Shown here: positions 1 through 9,415 of the stretch, one piece after another
Layout of the letters: each line of letters starts with the position of its first letter
Position numbering within the stretch: the first letter of the stretch is position 1
Assembly (NCBI RefSeq): GCF_900114095.1
Contig: NZ_FORV01000005.1
Span: 124,001-188,000, forward strand
From: Sphingomonas sp. NFR04
GTDB taxonomy: Bacteria > Pseudomonadota > Alphaproteobacteria > Sphingomonadales > Sphingomonadaceae
Direction: 5' to 3'
DNA: 64,000 bases
Program-made: the position numbers and the translations under genes
The notes under the pieces: model-generated
Told to the model about the DNA's origin: nothing
Databases searched by the model: none
Seen by the model: only the letters and a program-made list of their open reading frames with translations

Positions 1-269
1 GCCATCGCGCCGGCCGGTCTGGAGGACATCGGCGGTGCCGCAACGGCCGCTGCCGGCTGCGCATTCTTCCGCAACTGCGAAATCTGCTCGCGATAGGCGG
101 CGAATTGCGCGACCAGCGTATCGCTGGCCGGCTGCCCCGCGATCGGCGGCGGAGCGGCGACATAGCGGTCCAGCTGCTGCGCCAGCCAGGCGCGCGGCTC
201 CGCACCGGGATCCTCGTCCGGGCGCGCACCCAAACCGAAGCGATTCAACGCGATACTCATACCCGCCAT
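1..269 (-). CDS. DUF1800 family protein, N-terminal part (runs off the window)
   Basis: The reverse strand opens with ATG at 269 (or 260) and stays open to the window edge, so only the first ~89 residues are visible. The N-terminus reads SIALNRFGLGARPDEDPGAE followed by a WLAQQL stretch, which is the usual opening of DUF1800 proteins (asparagine, Arg-Phe-Gly, then a Trp-Leu-x-x-Gln-Leu helix). No signal peptide is seen, as is common in this family. The biochemical role of DUF1800 proteins is not established; they often sit beside a DUF1501 gene, which would lie outside the window. The family call rests on the N-terminus only. Confidence 0.7.
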   Translation of the reverse strand, partial: MAGMSIALNRFGLGARPDEDPGAEPRAWLAQQLDRYVAAPPPIAGQPASDTLVAQFAAYREQISQLRKNAQPAAAVAAPPMSSRPAGAM

Positions 270-508
270 CGGCTACACTCCGCTGACTGATGCCTTTGCT
301 ACTGCTGGATTGTCGCAGGAGTGTGCCAGCGGCCAACGCTTCGTCGCATCCCCGGGCACTTCGTCCCGTGCGTGAACAGTTGCGCGGACTGCAATCATGA
401 CCCCCGCGCTTTGCGGTTGTCGAATCTGCTGCAGCGCAACAAAACGTCTATCAAGAACATACGAAGGATGCCGATCTGGCTCTTTTGGCCCAACGAAGGA
501 GAAAGATC

Positions 509-790
509 GTGACGCGTTTCACCATCGCACTCGCCGCTACCCTGTTCGCCGCTGCTCCCGCTTTCGCCGCCGACAACGCTGACGCGCGCAGCTTCACCCG
601 TGACGGCGTGACCTACACCTACACCTCGACCACCAAGGGCGACGTGCAGGTCCTGGAAGGCGTCGCCAAGCCGGGCAACCAGAATTTCCGCCTCGTCGTG
701 CGCAACGGCTGGGTCGATGGCAACGCCGCCGGCACCCGCGTGTCGTTCCGCGTGCCCAAGGTGACCAAGGTGCAGGTCGCGTCGCGCTAA
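509..790 (+). CDS. small exported protein of unknown function
   Basis: A 93-residue protein that starts at GTG 509, chosen because a GGAGAAAG ribosome site lies just upstream; an in-frame ATG at 485 would place extra polar residues before the signal peptide. Residues 1-20 form a clear Sec signal peptide ending AAPAFA. The mature part is about 70 residues, rich in Thr, Val and Arg, with alternating hydrophobic residues that suggest beta strands. It has no cysteines and no motif I recognise. A strong hairpin terminator follows. Probably a periplasmic protein; function unknown. Confidence 0.7.
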   Translation: MTRFTIALAATLFAAAPAFAADNADARSFTRDGVTYTYTSTTKGDVQVLEGVAKPGNQNFRLVVRNGWVDGNAAGTRVSFRVPKVTKVQVASR

Positions 791-821
791 GCGACGCCCT
801 ACCGGCTCCCGGAAAAGAAAG

Positions 822-855
822 AACCCCGCGGCCGCCTGGGCGACCGCGGGGTTTT
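822..855 (+). terminator. rho-independent terminator, probably bidirectional
   Basis: A 10-bp perfect inverted repeat (AACCCCGCGG / CCGCGGGGTT) with a 12-nt loop is followed by TTTT on the plus strand and by an A/G-rich flank that gives a short U run on the other strand. It lies between the convergent genes ending at 790 and 882 and probably serves both. Confidence 0.75.
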
Positions 856-881
856 CCGTTCTGGGGGGACGGAACTGGAAC

Positions 882-1172
882 TTATTGGCTGGCGCCGACG
901 GTGCTGCTGCCGGTCTGGCGGCGGGCCTCTTCGGTCGGGGCCTTGCGGGTGGGCAGATACTGGTGCTTGCCGGCCTGGTGATGCGCCTGGGTGGCGGCGG
1001 GCTTGTGGTCCTTCATCCGCCAGGTGACGATCTGGCTCTTGCCGGCGGGCATCCAGACCCGCTCATGGGTCTCGTGGAGCGACTGGGCGGCCGCCGGCGC
1101 GGCGACCAGGGTCGCAGAAATCAGTGCGATGGTTGCAAGCTTCACGGTGGCGTTCCTCATGGTTGGGAGCAT
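882..1172 (-). CDS. small exported protein of unknown function
   Basis: Start ATG 1172 (MLPTMRN...) is preferred because AGGAAAG lies just upstream; ATG 1160 is also possible. The protein is about 96 residues with a signal peptide ending in VAAPAAAQS. The mature part contains ERVWMPAGKSQIVTWRM and then a His/Gln/Lys-rich tail (QAHHQAGKHQYLPTRK). No known domain is recognised. The histidines could suggest metal binding, but that is speculation. It converges on the terminator shared with the gene ending at 790. Confidence 0.65.
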   Translation of the reverse strand: MLPTMRNATVKLATIALISATLVAAPAAAQSLHETHERVWMPAGKSQIVTWRMKDHKPAATQAHHQAGKHQYLPTRKAPTEEARRQTGSSTVGASQ

Positions 1173-1406
1173 TCTTTCCTGTCCCCATGATCTACGCATC
1201 CGCCGTTGCGGCACACTTGCGCGGCTGTAACGAAAGGTTGCTCCCGCCAGCAACGCGCCGCCAGCAACACTTTCTTACGATGACGCCAAGAAGCAGCAAT
1301 GCTGCGGCGCGAAGATATCGCATCGGAGCGACAGTCCCGTCCACGAGAACGGGTCGCCGCGCCGGCGCAGGCTGGAACTTCACTCGCCACCGAGAGGGAA
1401 GTTTCC

Positions 1407-2222
1407 ATGAAGACTCGTCTTGCCGCCGCAGCCCTGCTCGGCCTGTCCGCGCCTGCTTTTGCGCAGGAGAACGCCCCGCCCCCACCCGTCACCGTCTCGG
1501 GCAGCGTCGCGCTGGTCTCGGACTATCGCTTCCGCGGCGTTTCGCAGACCGACAAGGAAATGGCCATCCAGGGCGGCGTAACCGTAAGCCACGAAAGCGG
1601 CCTCTACGGGTCGCTCTGGGGCTCGAACCTGTCGGGCTGGGGCACGTTCGGCGGCGCCAATATGGAGCTGGACGTGGTCGGCGGCTACAAGCTGCCGATC
1701 GGCGGCGGCGCGGCGCTCGACGTGGGGCTCACCTGGTACATGTATCCGGGCGGCGCCTCCAAGACCGACTTCGCCGAGCCCTATGTGAAGCTGAGCGGCA
1801 GCATCGGCCCGGTTTCGGCACTGGCCGGCGTCGCCTATGCACCGCCGCAGCAGGCGCTGGGCAACTGGAGCGCCACGCCCGAGAGCCGCGAGGGCGACAA
1901 GGAAGACAATCTGTATCTCTGGGGCGACATCAGCACCGCGGTGCCGAAGACCCCGATCACGCTCAAGGCGCATCTCGGCTATTCGGACGGCAATCCCGGC
2001 CTCGGCCCCAACGGCACCAGCGTCGCGCCGACGGGCAGCTATGCCGACTGGCTGGTCGGTGCGGACCTGGCGCTGGGGAAGGTCGTGCTGGGCGTCGCCT
2101 ATGTCGATACCAGCATCACCAAGCGCGACAGCGCGTATCTGCTGCCAAATTTCTCGAGCACGAAGGACGGCTCGACCATCGCCGGGAGCCAGGTGGTGTT
2201 CTCGGTAAGCGCGGCGTTCTGA
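1407..2222 (+). CDS. Gcw_chp (TIGR02001) family outer-membrane protein
   Basis: A 271-residue protein. Start ATG 1407 follows a GAGAGGGAA ribosome site; the in-frame extension upstream is not signal-like. Residues 1-20 form a Sec signal peptide ending APAFAQ. The mature part opens with VSGSVALVSDYRFRGVSQT, the hallmark of the Gcw_chp family, followed by amphipathic beta strands and a C-terminus ending VFSVSAAF with terminal Phe, typical of outer-membrane barrels. Such proteins are common in sphingomonads and related bacteria. Their substrate is not known to me. It stands alone and is followed by palindromic repeats. Confidence 0.85.
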   Translation: MKTRLAAAALLGLSAPAFAQENAPPPPVTVSGSVALVSDYRFRGVSQTDKEMAIQGGVTVSHESGLYGSLWGSNLSGWGTFGGANMELDVVGGYKLPIGGGAALDVGLTWYMYPGGASKTDFAEPYVKLSGSIGPVSALAGVAYAPPQQALGNWSATPESREGDKEDNLYLWGDISTAVPKTPITLKAHLGYSDGNPGLGPNGTSVAPTGSYADWLVGADLALGKVVLGVAYVDTSITKRDSAYLLPNFSSTKDGSTIAGSQVVFSVSAAF

Positions 2223-2234
2223 AGCAAGACCTAT

Positions 2235-2359
2235 CCTCCCCCGCCAGGGGGAGGTGGCGCCGAAGGCGACGGAGTGGGAGGAAGCACGACGGTTCGAGAG
2301 GTTCTGGCATCCTCCCCCTCCGTCAGGCTGCGCCTGCCACCTCCCCCTGGCGGGGGAGG
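2235..2359. repeat. palindromic intergenic repeat, family A
   Basis: The left arm CCTCCCCCGCCAGGGGGAGG is itself palindromic and reappears as its reverse complement at the right end (2336-2359). The centre carries GCCGAAGGCGACGGAGTGGG-type sequence. It is non-coding and lies between the Gcw_chp gene and dgt. Confidence 0.8.
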
Positions 2360-2390
2360 AAACGCTTGGGCGCCTTGGCTTCCCTGCTCG

Positions 2391-2514
2391 TGGAGGTGGC
2401 GCGCGTAGCGCGACGGAGGGGTGTCCCCGCTGGAGCGGCGCACACCACCCCCAGCGGGGATACCCCTCCACCACCGTCTTCGGCGGCGGTCCCCCTCCCC
2501 CTCCGGGGGAGGAT
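2391..2514. repeat. second family A repeat, in tandem with the previous one
   Basis: It contains GGAGGTGGCGCGCGTAGCGC at the left and a CCCCTCCCCCTCCGGGGGAG arm at the right, with an internal pair CCCCGCTGG / CCAGCGGGG. The same arrangement with ACGGAGGGGTGTC next to the left arm recurs at 19180-19308 and 54057-54193. Together the two elements fill nearly all of the 300-bp gap 2223-2522. Confidence 0.75.
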
Positions 2515-2522
2515 CTCCTTCC

Positions 2523-3689
2523 CTAGAACCCCTCCGGCAGGTCGATCGTGCCGCAGACTTCCCGATACCGCGCGATGGCGTAGCGGTCGGTCATGCCGGC
2601 GATGAAGTCGCCGATATGGCGGCTGCGCCAGGGCTCCTCCGCCGGCAACGCGTCGCGCCATTCCGGCGGCATGCCTGCCGGATCGGCCGCATAGGCGGCG
2701 AACAGCCCCGACACGACCTGCCGCGCCGATGCCGCCGCCGCCAGCTGGCTCGGATGGTGGTACAGGTTCGCGTACATGAAGCGCTTCAGCCCGCGCTCGG
2801 CGTCGCGCATCGCGGGGGAGAAGCCGGCCAGGCAGCGCCCGGCGCGGCGGACATCGTCGACCGTCGCCACGCCCGAGTCCGCGATCCGCGCGCGGGTCTC
2901 GCCGATCAAGTCGTTGACCATCAGCCCGATCTGCGAGCGGATCAGCTCGCCGGTCAGCCGCTTCGCGCTTACGCCGGGGAAGCGCGCCTGCACATCGGCC
3001 CAGGCGGCGGCGATCATCGGCACGTCCATGATCTGGTCGAGCGTCAGCAGCCCGGCGCGCAGGCCGTCGTCGATGTCGTGATTGTCATAGGCGATGTCGT
3101 CGGCGATCGCCGCCACCTGCGCCTCGAGCGAGGGCCAGCTGTCGAGCTCGAGCGGAAACTCGGCATCGGCGGCGGCCAGCGCCCATTGCGGCTCGTGGAT
3201 CGGACCGTTGTGCTTGGCGAGGCCCTCCAGCGTGTCCCAAGTCAGGTTCAGCCCGTTCCACATGGGATAGGGGCTGTCGAGCAGGGTCAGCGTGCGCAGG
3301 GTGTGGCCGTTATGGTCGAAGCCGCCCTTCCCCGCCAGCGCCGCTTCCAGCGCATCCTCGCCGGCATGGCCGAAGGGCGGATGGCCGATATCGTGCGCGA
3401 GGCAGAGCGCTTCGGTCAGGTCCTCGTTCAGCCCCAGCGCGCGGGCGATGGCGCGGCCGATCTGGGCGACCTCCAGGCTGTGGGTAAGCCGCACGCGGAA
3501 ATGGTCGCCATCGGGCGCCAGGAACACCTGCGTCTTGTGGCGCAACCGGCGGAAGCTGATCGAATGGATGATCCGGTCGCGGTCGCGCTGGAAGGCGTCG
3601 CGCGGGCCGCGGGCGCCGCCGCCAGCCTCGGGATGCAGGCGGCCGCGCGTCTGGGCGGGCGTACAGGCCCAGGAGGAAAGCTGTTTCAC
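2523..3689 (-). CDS. dgt: deoxyguanosinetriphosphate triphosphohydrolase-like protein (HD domain)
   Basis: A 388-residue HD-domain protein, expected to hydrolyse dGTP/dNTPs to the nucleoside plus triphosphate in the cytoplasm. Signatures in order are [12 protein letters not shown] (~residues 45-56), [11 protein letters not shown] with the first metal histidine, the HD pair in [17 protein letters not shown], and the downstream Asp in [13 protein letters not shown]. Length matches the ~390-residue alphaproteobacterial subfamily, shorter than E. coli Dgt. The start is GTG 3689. It lies 38 bp downstream of the TPR-SPOR gene and may be co-transcribed with it. Confidence 0.9.
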   Translation of the reverse strand: MKQLSSWACTPAQTRGRLHPEAGGGARGPRDAFQRDRDRIIHSISFRRLRHKTQVFLAPDGDHFRVRLTHSLEVAQIGRAIARALGLNEDLTEALCLAHDIGHPPFGHAGEDALEAALAGKGGFDHNGHTLRTLTLLDSPYPMWNGLNLTWDTLEGLAKHNGPIHEPQWALAAADAEFPLELDSWPSLEAQVAAIADDIAYDNHDIDDGLRAGLLTLDQIMDVPMIAAAWADVQARFPGVSAKRLTGELIRSQIGLMVNDLIGETRARIADSGVATVDDVRRAGRCLAGFSPAMRDAERGLKRFMYANLYHHPSQLAAAASARQVVSGLFAAYAADPAGMPPEWRDALPAEEPWRSRHIGDFIAGMTDRYAIARYREVCGTIDLPEGF

Positions 3690-3727
3690 CCGCGCGCCCT
3701 AGCCCAGCCGCACCGCCTTGCGAAGGG

Positions 3728-5509
3728 TCAAGGCGCGATCTTGGTGACCTTCTGCCCCGCCTCGCTGGTGACGACGAAGGCCGAGACGCCCTCCCCCGCC
3801 AGCTTATTGACGAAGGCCTGTGCCTCGCCGCTGGTCTTGAAGGGCCCCGTGACGATGCGGTTGGTCGCCTTGAACGGCATCCACCAGCCGCCGCGCGCCT
3901 TGAGCAGCCTGGGCGACTTGGCGGCGACGCCCTTCCAGGCGCGGTCGACGGTCGATTCGTTGGCGCCGCTCGCCACCTGCACCCACACGCGTTCGGGATC
4001 GGCCTTTTTCGGATCCGGCTTCTTGGGCTCGGGCTTCTTGCCCTTGACCGGCTTGGTGTCCTCGTCGTCCGCGGACTTGGCGCCCTTCTTCGTGCCGGGC
4101 TTGGTCGGCTTGGTGTCGGCGTCCTCTTCGGCCCGCGCGCCCTTCTTGGTGCCCGGCTTGACGGGCTTCGCATCGGCCTCGTCCTCGACCTGCGCACCCT
4201 TGCGGGCGCCTGGCTTGGCGGGCTTGGCGGTCTTGGCGTCTTCCTCGTCCGCGACCACCGGCCGCTTGGGCTCCGGCTTGGGACGGACGGTGACCGTCGG
4301 CTTGGATGCCGGCGCAACGGTGGTCGGGCGGGGCGCCGGGCTCCGCTCGCTGGCGGGCACATCGATATTCGCGATGATCGACGCAAGCGGCGAATTCGCG
4401 GGCGCGACGTGGCGGACCTCAGGCTGCGGCGCCGGAATCGGCTGGACGATCGGCCGGGGCGCCGGCGTCGGCTGCGGGACCGGCGTCGGCTGCCAGCTCG
4501 GCTGGGGCGTGGGCGTCGGCTGCGGCACCACCGGCTGCGGCGCGGGTTGGCTCGGCACGGCGCGGGCGACGGGCGCCACGTCCGCCCTCGCGACCTGCAC
4601 CGGCGCGGTCTTCGGCGTCGAGGCGCCGCGACGCCCGCGCGTATCGGCGCGCACCGGCGTGGTGGCAGGCGCCACCGGGGCGACCTGCGCGATCTGCACC
4701 GGCGCCGGGCCAGTATAGGCCGGCAGCGACGGCGCCATGCGCGCATCCGCCAGCCGCGCGGGGGTCGGAGTCAGCTCGCCGAAATGCACCGCGAAGGCGC
4801 GATCGGCGGGGCCCAGCGTTGCGATCCGGCGGAAGAAGGGCAGCAGGTTCTTGCCCGCCGCGCCCGGCAGCACCGTGCCCGCGATCTTCTCGGCGCCCGC
4901 GACATCGCCGTTCATCGCGAGGATGAAGGCGCGGTCACGCCAGGCGGCGCGGTCCTGCGCGCGGAGCAGCGCGTCGAGCTCGCGTTCCGCCCCGGCACGA
5001 TCGCCGCTGATGCCGAGCGACAGCGCATAGCGCCGCACCACGTCACTCTCGCGCTTCGTCGCCAGCGCCAGCTTATAGTCACGCTGGGCGAGCAAGGGCT
5101 GGCCGAGCAGATCATAGGCAAAGCCGCGATCGGCGGCGAACTCGCGCGGATCTACGCCGCGCTGCTCCGCCTGCTGGAACATCCGCAGCGCCTCACCCGG
5201 CCGGCCCTGCCGCACCAGCACCGCGGCGCGGTTGCTGGCGATGCGCGGGTTGGCCGCTTCGATGTCTTCCGCCCGCTGGAGCAGCGCCAGCGCGCCCGAC
5301 AAATCCCCCAGCCGCGTGCTCAGCCGCGCCGCCGCGATCAGCGCCTCGACGTCGCGCGGATTCTCGGCGAGCACGCGCATCTGGGTGGCCAGCGCATCCG
5401 CATCGGGATTGTGCGCCTGCACCACTTCGGTCTGCGCGAGCGCCGGATGTGCGCCGAGGAGCAGCGCCGACGCGAACGCGCCGATGCCGAGATGTTTCTT
5501 GCTGATCAT
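3728..5509 (-). CDS. exported TPR protein with C-terminal SPOR domain
   Basis: A 593-residue protein with a signal peptide (residues 1-25, ending HPALAQ). TPR-like helical repeats cover ~35-250 (for example ALIAAARLSTRLGDLSGALA). A Pro/Ala-rich segment (~260-400) and a Lys-rich segment (~400-510) with three near-identical KPxKPGTKKGA units follow. The C-terminal domain (~512-590, starting VWVQVASG) resembles SPOR. SPOR domains bind denuded septal peptidoglycan, so a periplasmic division-site role is likely, which fits its position directly after ftsZ. The exact function is unknown. The linker is low in complexity and probably disordered. Confidence 0.8.
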   Translation of the reverse strand: MISKKHLGIGAFASALLLGAHPALAQTEVVQAHNPDADALATQMRVLAENPRDVEALIAAARLSTRLGDLSGALALLQRAEDIEAANPRIASNRAAVLVRQGRPGEALRMFQQAEQRGVDPREFAADRGFAYDLLGQPLLAQRDYKLALATKRESDVVRRYALSLGISGDRAGAERELDALLRAQDRAAWRDRAFILAMNGDVAGAEKIAGTVLPGAAGKNLLPFFRRIATLGPADRAFAVHFGELTPTPARLADARMAPSLPAYTGPAPVQIAQVAPVAPATTPVRADTRGRRGASTPKTAPVQVARADVAPVARAVPSQPAPQPVVPQPTPTPQPSWQPTPVPQPTPAPRPIVQPIPAPQPEVRHVAPANSPLASIIANIDVPASERSPAPRPTTVAPASKPTVTVRPKPEPKRPVVADEEDAKTAKPAKPGARKGAQVEDEADAKPVKPGTKKGARAEEDADTKPTKPGTKKGAKSADDEDTKPVKGKKPEPKKPDPKKADPERVWVQVASGANESTVDRAWKGVAAKSPRLLKARGGWWMPFKATNRIVTGPFKTSGEAQAFVNKLAGEGVSAFVVTSEAGQKVTKIAP

Positions 5510-5558
5510 GTCGGGCTAACCGCTAGAGCCGCGGCGCTGAACCGCCGCTGACGGGGCA

Positions 5559-5588
5559 AGGGGTGGCCCGGCGAACCGTGCCACCCCT
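5559..5588 (-). terminator. hairpin directly after ftsZ
   Basis: A perfect 9-bp inverted repeat (AGGGGTGGC / GCCACCCCT, 12-nt loop) begins six bases after the ftsZ stop codon. There is no U-run, so it may be an attenuating or mRNA-stabilising hairpin rather than a true intrinsic terminator. It would separate the dcw cluster from the TPR-SPOR gene. Confidence 0.45.
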
Positions 5589-5593
5589 GCGCC

Positions 5594-7078
5594 TTACTGG
5601 TTGTTCTGGCTGCGCAGGAACCGCGGGATGTCGAGCGGATCCTTGTCCTCTTCCTCGGCGGCCTTGGTGCCGCGCGAGGCCGAGGCCATGCGCTCGAACA
5701 GCGTGCCGCCGGTTTTGGGACGCGGGCGGGTATCGGCATCCTCGTCACCGCCGGTCAGCCAGCGGCGGCGGCCGGCCGGCGCCTCGGGGGCCGGAGCGGG
5801 GGCAGCGGCCGGAGCCGGCGTCGGTGCCGGGACCATCGCCTCGGCGCCGAGCAGCAGCTCGTCCGAAGCCGGGGCCGGCGGGGTCGGCTCGGGGGCCGGT
5901 GCAGGCGCTGCGGCTACCGGCTCGGGGGCCGGCGCGACGGGTGCCGGCGCGGGCGCTTCCTCGGCAACCGGCGCGGGGGCCGGCTCGGGCGCCGCCGGCG
6001 CAGGTGCCGCTACCGGCTCCGGCGCAGCAGCAGCGGCCGCGGTGGTGCGGCGCGGGGTGGAGAAGGAGAAGACGCGCGGCTGCTCGGCCGGCGTCGCCGG
6101 GCGGTTCTCGACATTCGCATCGATGCCGGTGGCGACCACCGACACGCGGATGCGGCCTTCCAGCTCCGAGTTGAACGCCGAACCCCAGATGATGTTCGCG
6201 TCCGGATCGACCAGCTCGCGGATATGGTTCGCGGCTTCGTCGACCTCGAGCAGGCGCATGTCCTCGCCGCCGGTGATCGAGACGATCACGCCCTTGGCGC
6301 CGTTCATGCTCACGCCGTCGAGCAGCGGGTTGGCGATCGCCTTCTGGGCAGCGATCAGCGCGCGGTCGTCGCCGTCCGCCTCGCCGGTGCCCATCATCGC
6401 CTTGCCCATTTCCTGCATCACCGAACGGACGTCGGCAAAGTCGAGGTTGATCAGGCCGGGCATCACCATCAGGTCGGTGATGCCGCGCACGCCCTGCTGC
6501 AGCACCTCGTCGGCCATCTCGAACGCTTCCTTGAAGGTCGTGTTCGCATTGGCGATCAGGAAGAGGTTCTGGTTCGGGATGACGATCAGCGTATCGACAT
6601 ATTTCTGCAGCTCTTCGATGCCCGCCTCGGCCGACTGCGCGCGGCGCTTGCCTTCGAAGGCGAACGGCTTGGTCACGACGCCGACGGTCAGGATGCCCAT
6701 CTCGCGTGCCGCCTTGGCGATCACCGGCGCCGCACCCGTGCCGGTGCCGCCGCCCATGCCGGCCGCGATGAAGCACATGTGCGCGCCTTCAAGCGACTGC
6801 TGGACCTGCTCGATCGTCTCCTCGGCCGCCGCACGGCCGATCTCGGGCCGCGAGCCCGCGCCCAGGCCCTGCGTGATCTTCGCACCCAGCTGGATGCGCT
6901 GGGGGGCGACCGACTGCTTCAGCGCCTGCGCATCGGTATTGGCGACCAGGAACTCGACGCCCTGCACCTCGGCGCGGATCATGTTGGCGATGGCATTGCC
7001 GCCAGCGCCGCCAACCCCGATCACCGCGATCTTCGGCGTCAGTTCGTCCACGTCGGGCGGAAGGAAATCGATACTCAT
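5594..7078 (-). CDS. ftsZ: cell division protein FtsZ
   Basis: A 494-residue tubulin-like GTPase that polymerises into the Z-ring at midcell. Start ATG 7078 ([13 protein letters not shown]) has GGGAGA upstream. Visible motifs are the N-terminal glycine loop GVGGAGGNA (21-29) and the tubulin signature GGGTGTG (109-115). The GTPase core runs to about residue 330. A long Ala/Pro/Glu-rich linker (~340-478) follows, and then the conserved C-terminal peptide [12 protein letters not shown], which binds FtsA and other partners. The linker is long, as in other alphaproteobacteria. It is the last gene of the dcw cluster, 112 bp after ftsA, so it may have its own promoter in that gap. Confidence 0.98.
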   Translation of the reverse strand: MSIDFLPPDVDELTPKIAVIGVGGAGGNAIANMIRAEVQGVEFLVANTDAQALKQSVAPQRIQLGAKITQGLGAGSRPEIGRAAAEETIEQVQQSLEGAHMCFIAAGMGGGTGTGAAPVIAKAAREMGILTVGVVTKPFAFEGKRRAQSAEAGIEELQKYVDTLIVIPNQNLFLIANANTTFKEAFEMADEVLQQGVRGITDLMVMPGLINLDFADVRSVMQEMGKAMMGTGEADGDDRALIAAQKAIANPLLDGVSMNGAKGVIVSITGGEDMRLLEVDEAANHIRELVDPDANIIWGSAFNSELEGRIRVSVVATGIDANVENRPATPAEQPRVFSFSTPRRTTAAAAAAPEPVAAPAPAAPEPAPAPVAEEAPAPAPVAPAPEPVAAAPAPAPEPTPPAPASDELLLGAEAMVPAPTPAPAAAPAPAPEAPAGRRRWLTGGDEDADTRPRPKTGGTLFERMASASRGTKAAEEEDKDPLDIPRFLRSQNNQ

Positions 7079-7190
7079 TCTATGGTCTCCCGTGGCAGCG
7101 CACGCGCACGCTGCACAGCCTGATATTCTCTGATGCACGAAGCGAAGCGACGACTCCAGCCATCCCTAGCACCCCGCCACCCGCTTTTCT

Positions 7191-8453
7191 TCAATAATTC
7201 GCCCGGAACGCCGCGATCAACCGCTGGAAAAGCGCGCCCGGGCTCGCCCGCGTCACCAGCTGGTGCCGGCTCGGCTCGAGGGTACGCAGATCGATCGGAT
7301 CGGCCGCGGCGAACTGGGTGAGCCCCGCCAGCGTCGAGAAGGCAGGACCCGCATGCGCGTTGGGCATGGCGAGCAAGCCCCGCGGCCGCCCGACGCGCAC
7401 CGCATTGCCCAGCGCCTGCTGGGCGTAGTCGGCGATCCCCGCGAGTTCCGCACCGCCGCCGGTCAGCACGATCTGGCGGCCCACCGGCTCCTGGAAGTTG
7501 AGCTTCTTCAGCTCCTTCTGGATCTCGGCGACGATGCGCTCCAGCCGCTGGCGGATCACCGTGTTGAGCGCCGCCTTGGTGATGCGCGGGCCCTCGATCC
7601 CCTCGTCCGCCGTGGCGGGAGCGACATCGATCGTCTCGCGATTGTCGCGCGGGGAGAGATTGGCCGAGCCGTGGAAGCATTTGGTCCGCTCGGCCCAGGC
7701 CCGCGCGGTGCCGAAGGCGGCGGCGATGTCGTCGGTGATGTCGGCCGACCCCATCGGGATCGACGCCAGCCCCGCCAGCACGCCCTGCGCGAAGACCGAC
7801 ACGTTGGTCACGCCCGCGCCGATCTCGACCAGCGCGACGCCCAGTTCGCGCTCTTCCTCGGTCAGGCAGGCAAGCCCGGTCGCGACCGGCGCGGCGATGA
7901 TCGAGCGCACCTCCAGATGCGCCGAGCGGACGCACAGGTCGAGATTGCGCACCGGTGAGCCGTCGGTGGTGACGACATGCACGTCGACGCCCAGCCGATC
8001 GGCATGCAGCCCCAGCGGCCGCTTGACGCCGCCCAGCCCGTCCACCGTGTAGCGCGTCGGCTGCGCATGCAGCACCATCCGGCCCTGCGGATCGATCGCC
8101 CCGCGCCCGGCCTTGAGCAGATCGTCGATATCCGCCTGCTCGACCCGGTGGCCGCCCAGATCGGCTTCGACCTTGACGACGCTGGAGACCAGCCCGCCCG
8201 CCGAGAAGCTGACCCAGACATCCTCGATGTTGAAGCCGGCGATGCGCTCCGCCTGCTCCACCGCCTCGCGGATCGCGATTTCGGTGGCGTGCATGTCGGC
8301 CACATAGCCGCGCTTCACGCCCCGGCTCTCGCGCTGGCCGGTGCCGAGCACGATCAGATTGCCCTCGTCGGTCCGCTGCGCGATCAGCGCCGAGACCTTC
8401 GACGATCCCACGTCGAGCGCGGTGATCAACCCTTCGGGTGCTACCTTCGCCAT
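7191..8453 (-). CDS. ftsA: cell division protein FtsA
   Basis: A 420-residue actin-like ATPase that tethers FtsZ to the inner membrane. The N-terminus GLITALDVGSSKVSALIAQR is the phosphate-1 motif. A later VLTGGGAEL matches the adenosine motif, and the C-terminal ALFQRLIAAFRANY fits the amphipathic membrane-targeting helix. Start ATG 8453 shares one base with the ftsQ stop (TGATG), indicating translational coupling. Length and order (ftsQ-ftsA-ftsZ) are standard. Confidence 0.97.
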   Translation of the reverse strand: MAKVAPEGLITALDVGSSKVSALIAQRTDEGNLIVLGTGQRESRGVKRGYVADMHATEIAIREAVEQAERIAGFNIEDVWVSFSAGGLVSSVVKVEADLGGHRVEQADIDDLLKAGRGAIDPQGRMVLHAQPTRYTVDGLGGVKRPLGLHADRLGVDVHVVTTDGSPVRNLDLCVRSAHLEVRSIIAAPVATGLACLTEEERELGVALVEIGAGVTNVSVFAQGVLAGLASIPMGSADITDDIAAAFGTARAWAERTKCFHGSANLSPRDNRETIDVAPATADEGIEGPRITKAALNTVIRQRLERIVAEIQKELKKLNFQEPVGRQIVLTGGGAELAGIADYAQQALGNAVRVGRPRGLLAMPNAHAGPAFSTLAGLTQFAAADPIDLRTLEPSRHQLVTRASPGALFQRLIAAFRANY

Positions 8454-9415
8454 CAGCCTTCCCCCCTGCCGGTGCCCGCCGGCGGCGTCGTCGTTGGAAC
8501 GGTCGGTGCAGCTGCCGGCGCGGTGGTTACCGGCGGCGGCGGCTCGATCACGCCCTGCCGACGCACAACCAACTTGTTTGCGTCGCGCATGTCAAATCCG
8601 ACATAGCCCCGGCCCAGCAGGCGCTGCGTGCCGTCGATTGCCACGAACTTCTTGAGCGCGGCCACGGCTTCGTCCTCGCCTTCGGGCAGCTGCAGCTTCT
8701 CGCCCGAGGTGAAGAACAGGTCCCAGCGGCGATTGCCCACCCAGCTCGTCGCCTTGACCAGCGACCTGAGGCCGGGCTGGGTTTCCAGCAGATGCTTGCG
8801 CGCCGCTTCCTGGGTATTGGCGCCCTCGCCGATCAGCAGCGGCAGGTCGGGCATCGCGTCGGGCGAGACCGGCTCCAGCGGCACGCCCGAGGGGTCGATC
8901 AGCATCAGCTGGCCATGGTTCTGCCAGACGGCAGCCGGGGTGCGCTCCTCGATCGCGATGTGCAGCGTGCTCGGCAGGCGGCGCGAGACGCGCGCATCCT
9001 TCACCCAGGGGAATTTCAGCAGCCGCTCGCGCACATCGGCGAGGTTCACCAGCGGCATGGCGCGCGAATCCTGGTCGAGCACCTGCTCGTACACCGTCGC
9101 GCGGTCCATGCGCTTCAATCCGTCGATCTGGATCTCGTCGACCTTGAGCCCGGCATCGCCCACCGCCTGCGCGAAGCCGACGCCGATCATCTGCGGCACG
9201 CCGGCGAGGATGCCGATCGTCAGCACCACCGCGCCGACCGCGCCGACGATGCTCCACGTCGTGACCTTGTGCAGCGTTTCCGGGCTCAGCGGCAGGCCGG
9301 CGATCGCCTGGTCGAGCACGCCCGCCCGCTGCGGCCGGCGCGCGGTGCCGCGCGGCTTCGGCTTCTCGCCGCGCCTTGTGGTCGCGCGCTGTGCTTGGGC
9401 GGGCCTGCGGCTCAC
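8453..9415 (-). CDS. ftsQ: cell division protein FtsQ
   Basis: A 320-residue bitopic divisome protein. It has a basic cytoplasmic N-terminus (residues 1-50, many Arg), one membrane segment (~53-77, SIVGAVGAVVLTIGILAGVP), a POTRA domain starting near VDEIQIDGLKRMDRATVYEQ, and the FtsQ beta domain. The last ~30 residues are Pro/Thr-rich (PPPPVTTAPAAAPTVPTTTP), as in several sphingomonad FtsQ proteins. The start is GTG 9415, overlapping the ddl stop as GTGA. Its periplasmic domain is expected to bind FtsL/FtsB. Confidence 0.95.
   Translation of the reverse strand: MSRRPAQAQRATTRRGEKPKPRGTARRPQRAGVLDQAIAGLPLSPETLHKVTTWSIVGAVGAVVLTIGILAGVPQMIGVGFAQAVGDAGLKVDEIQIDGLKRMDRATVYEQVLDQDSRAMPLVNLADVRERLLKFPWVKDARVSRRLPSTLHIAIEERTPAAVWQNHGQLMLIDPSGVPLEPVSPDAMPDLPLLIGEGANTQEAARKHLLETQPGLRSLVKATSWVGNRRWDLFFTSGEKLQLPEGEDEAVAALKKFVAIDGTQRLLGRGYVGFDMRDANKLVVRRQGVIEPPPPVTTAPAAAPTVPTTTPPAGTGRGEG

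Noticed and set aside
2235..2514. CRISPR array
   Set aside because: The repeats are nested palindromes with no regular repeat-spacer pattern and no cas genes are nearby; the same holds for the repeats at 10-19 kb, 40, 48.9 and 54 kb.
2421..4718. A 765-residue plus-strand frame over dgt and the TPR-SPOR gene
   Set aside because: Compositional shadow; the opposite strand has HD and SPOR motifs.
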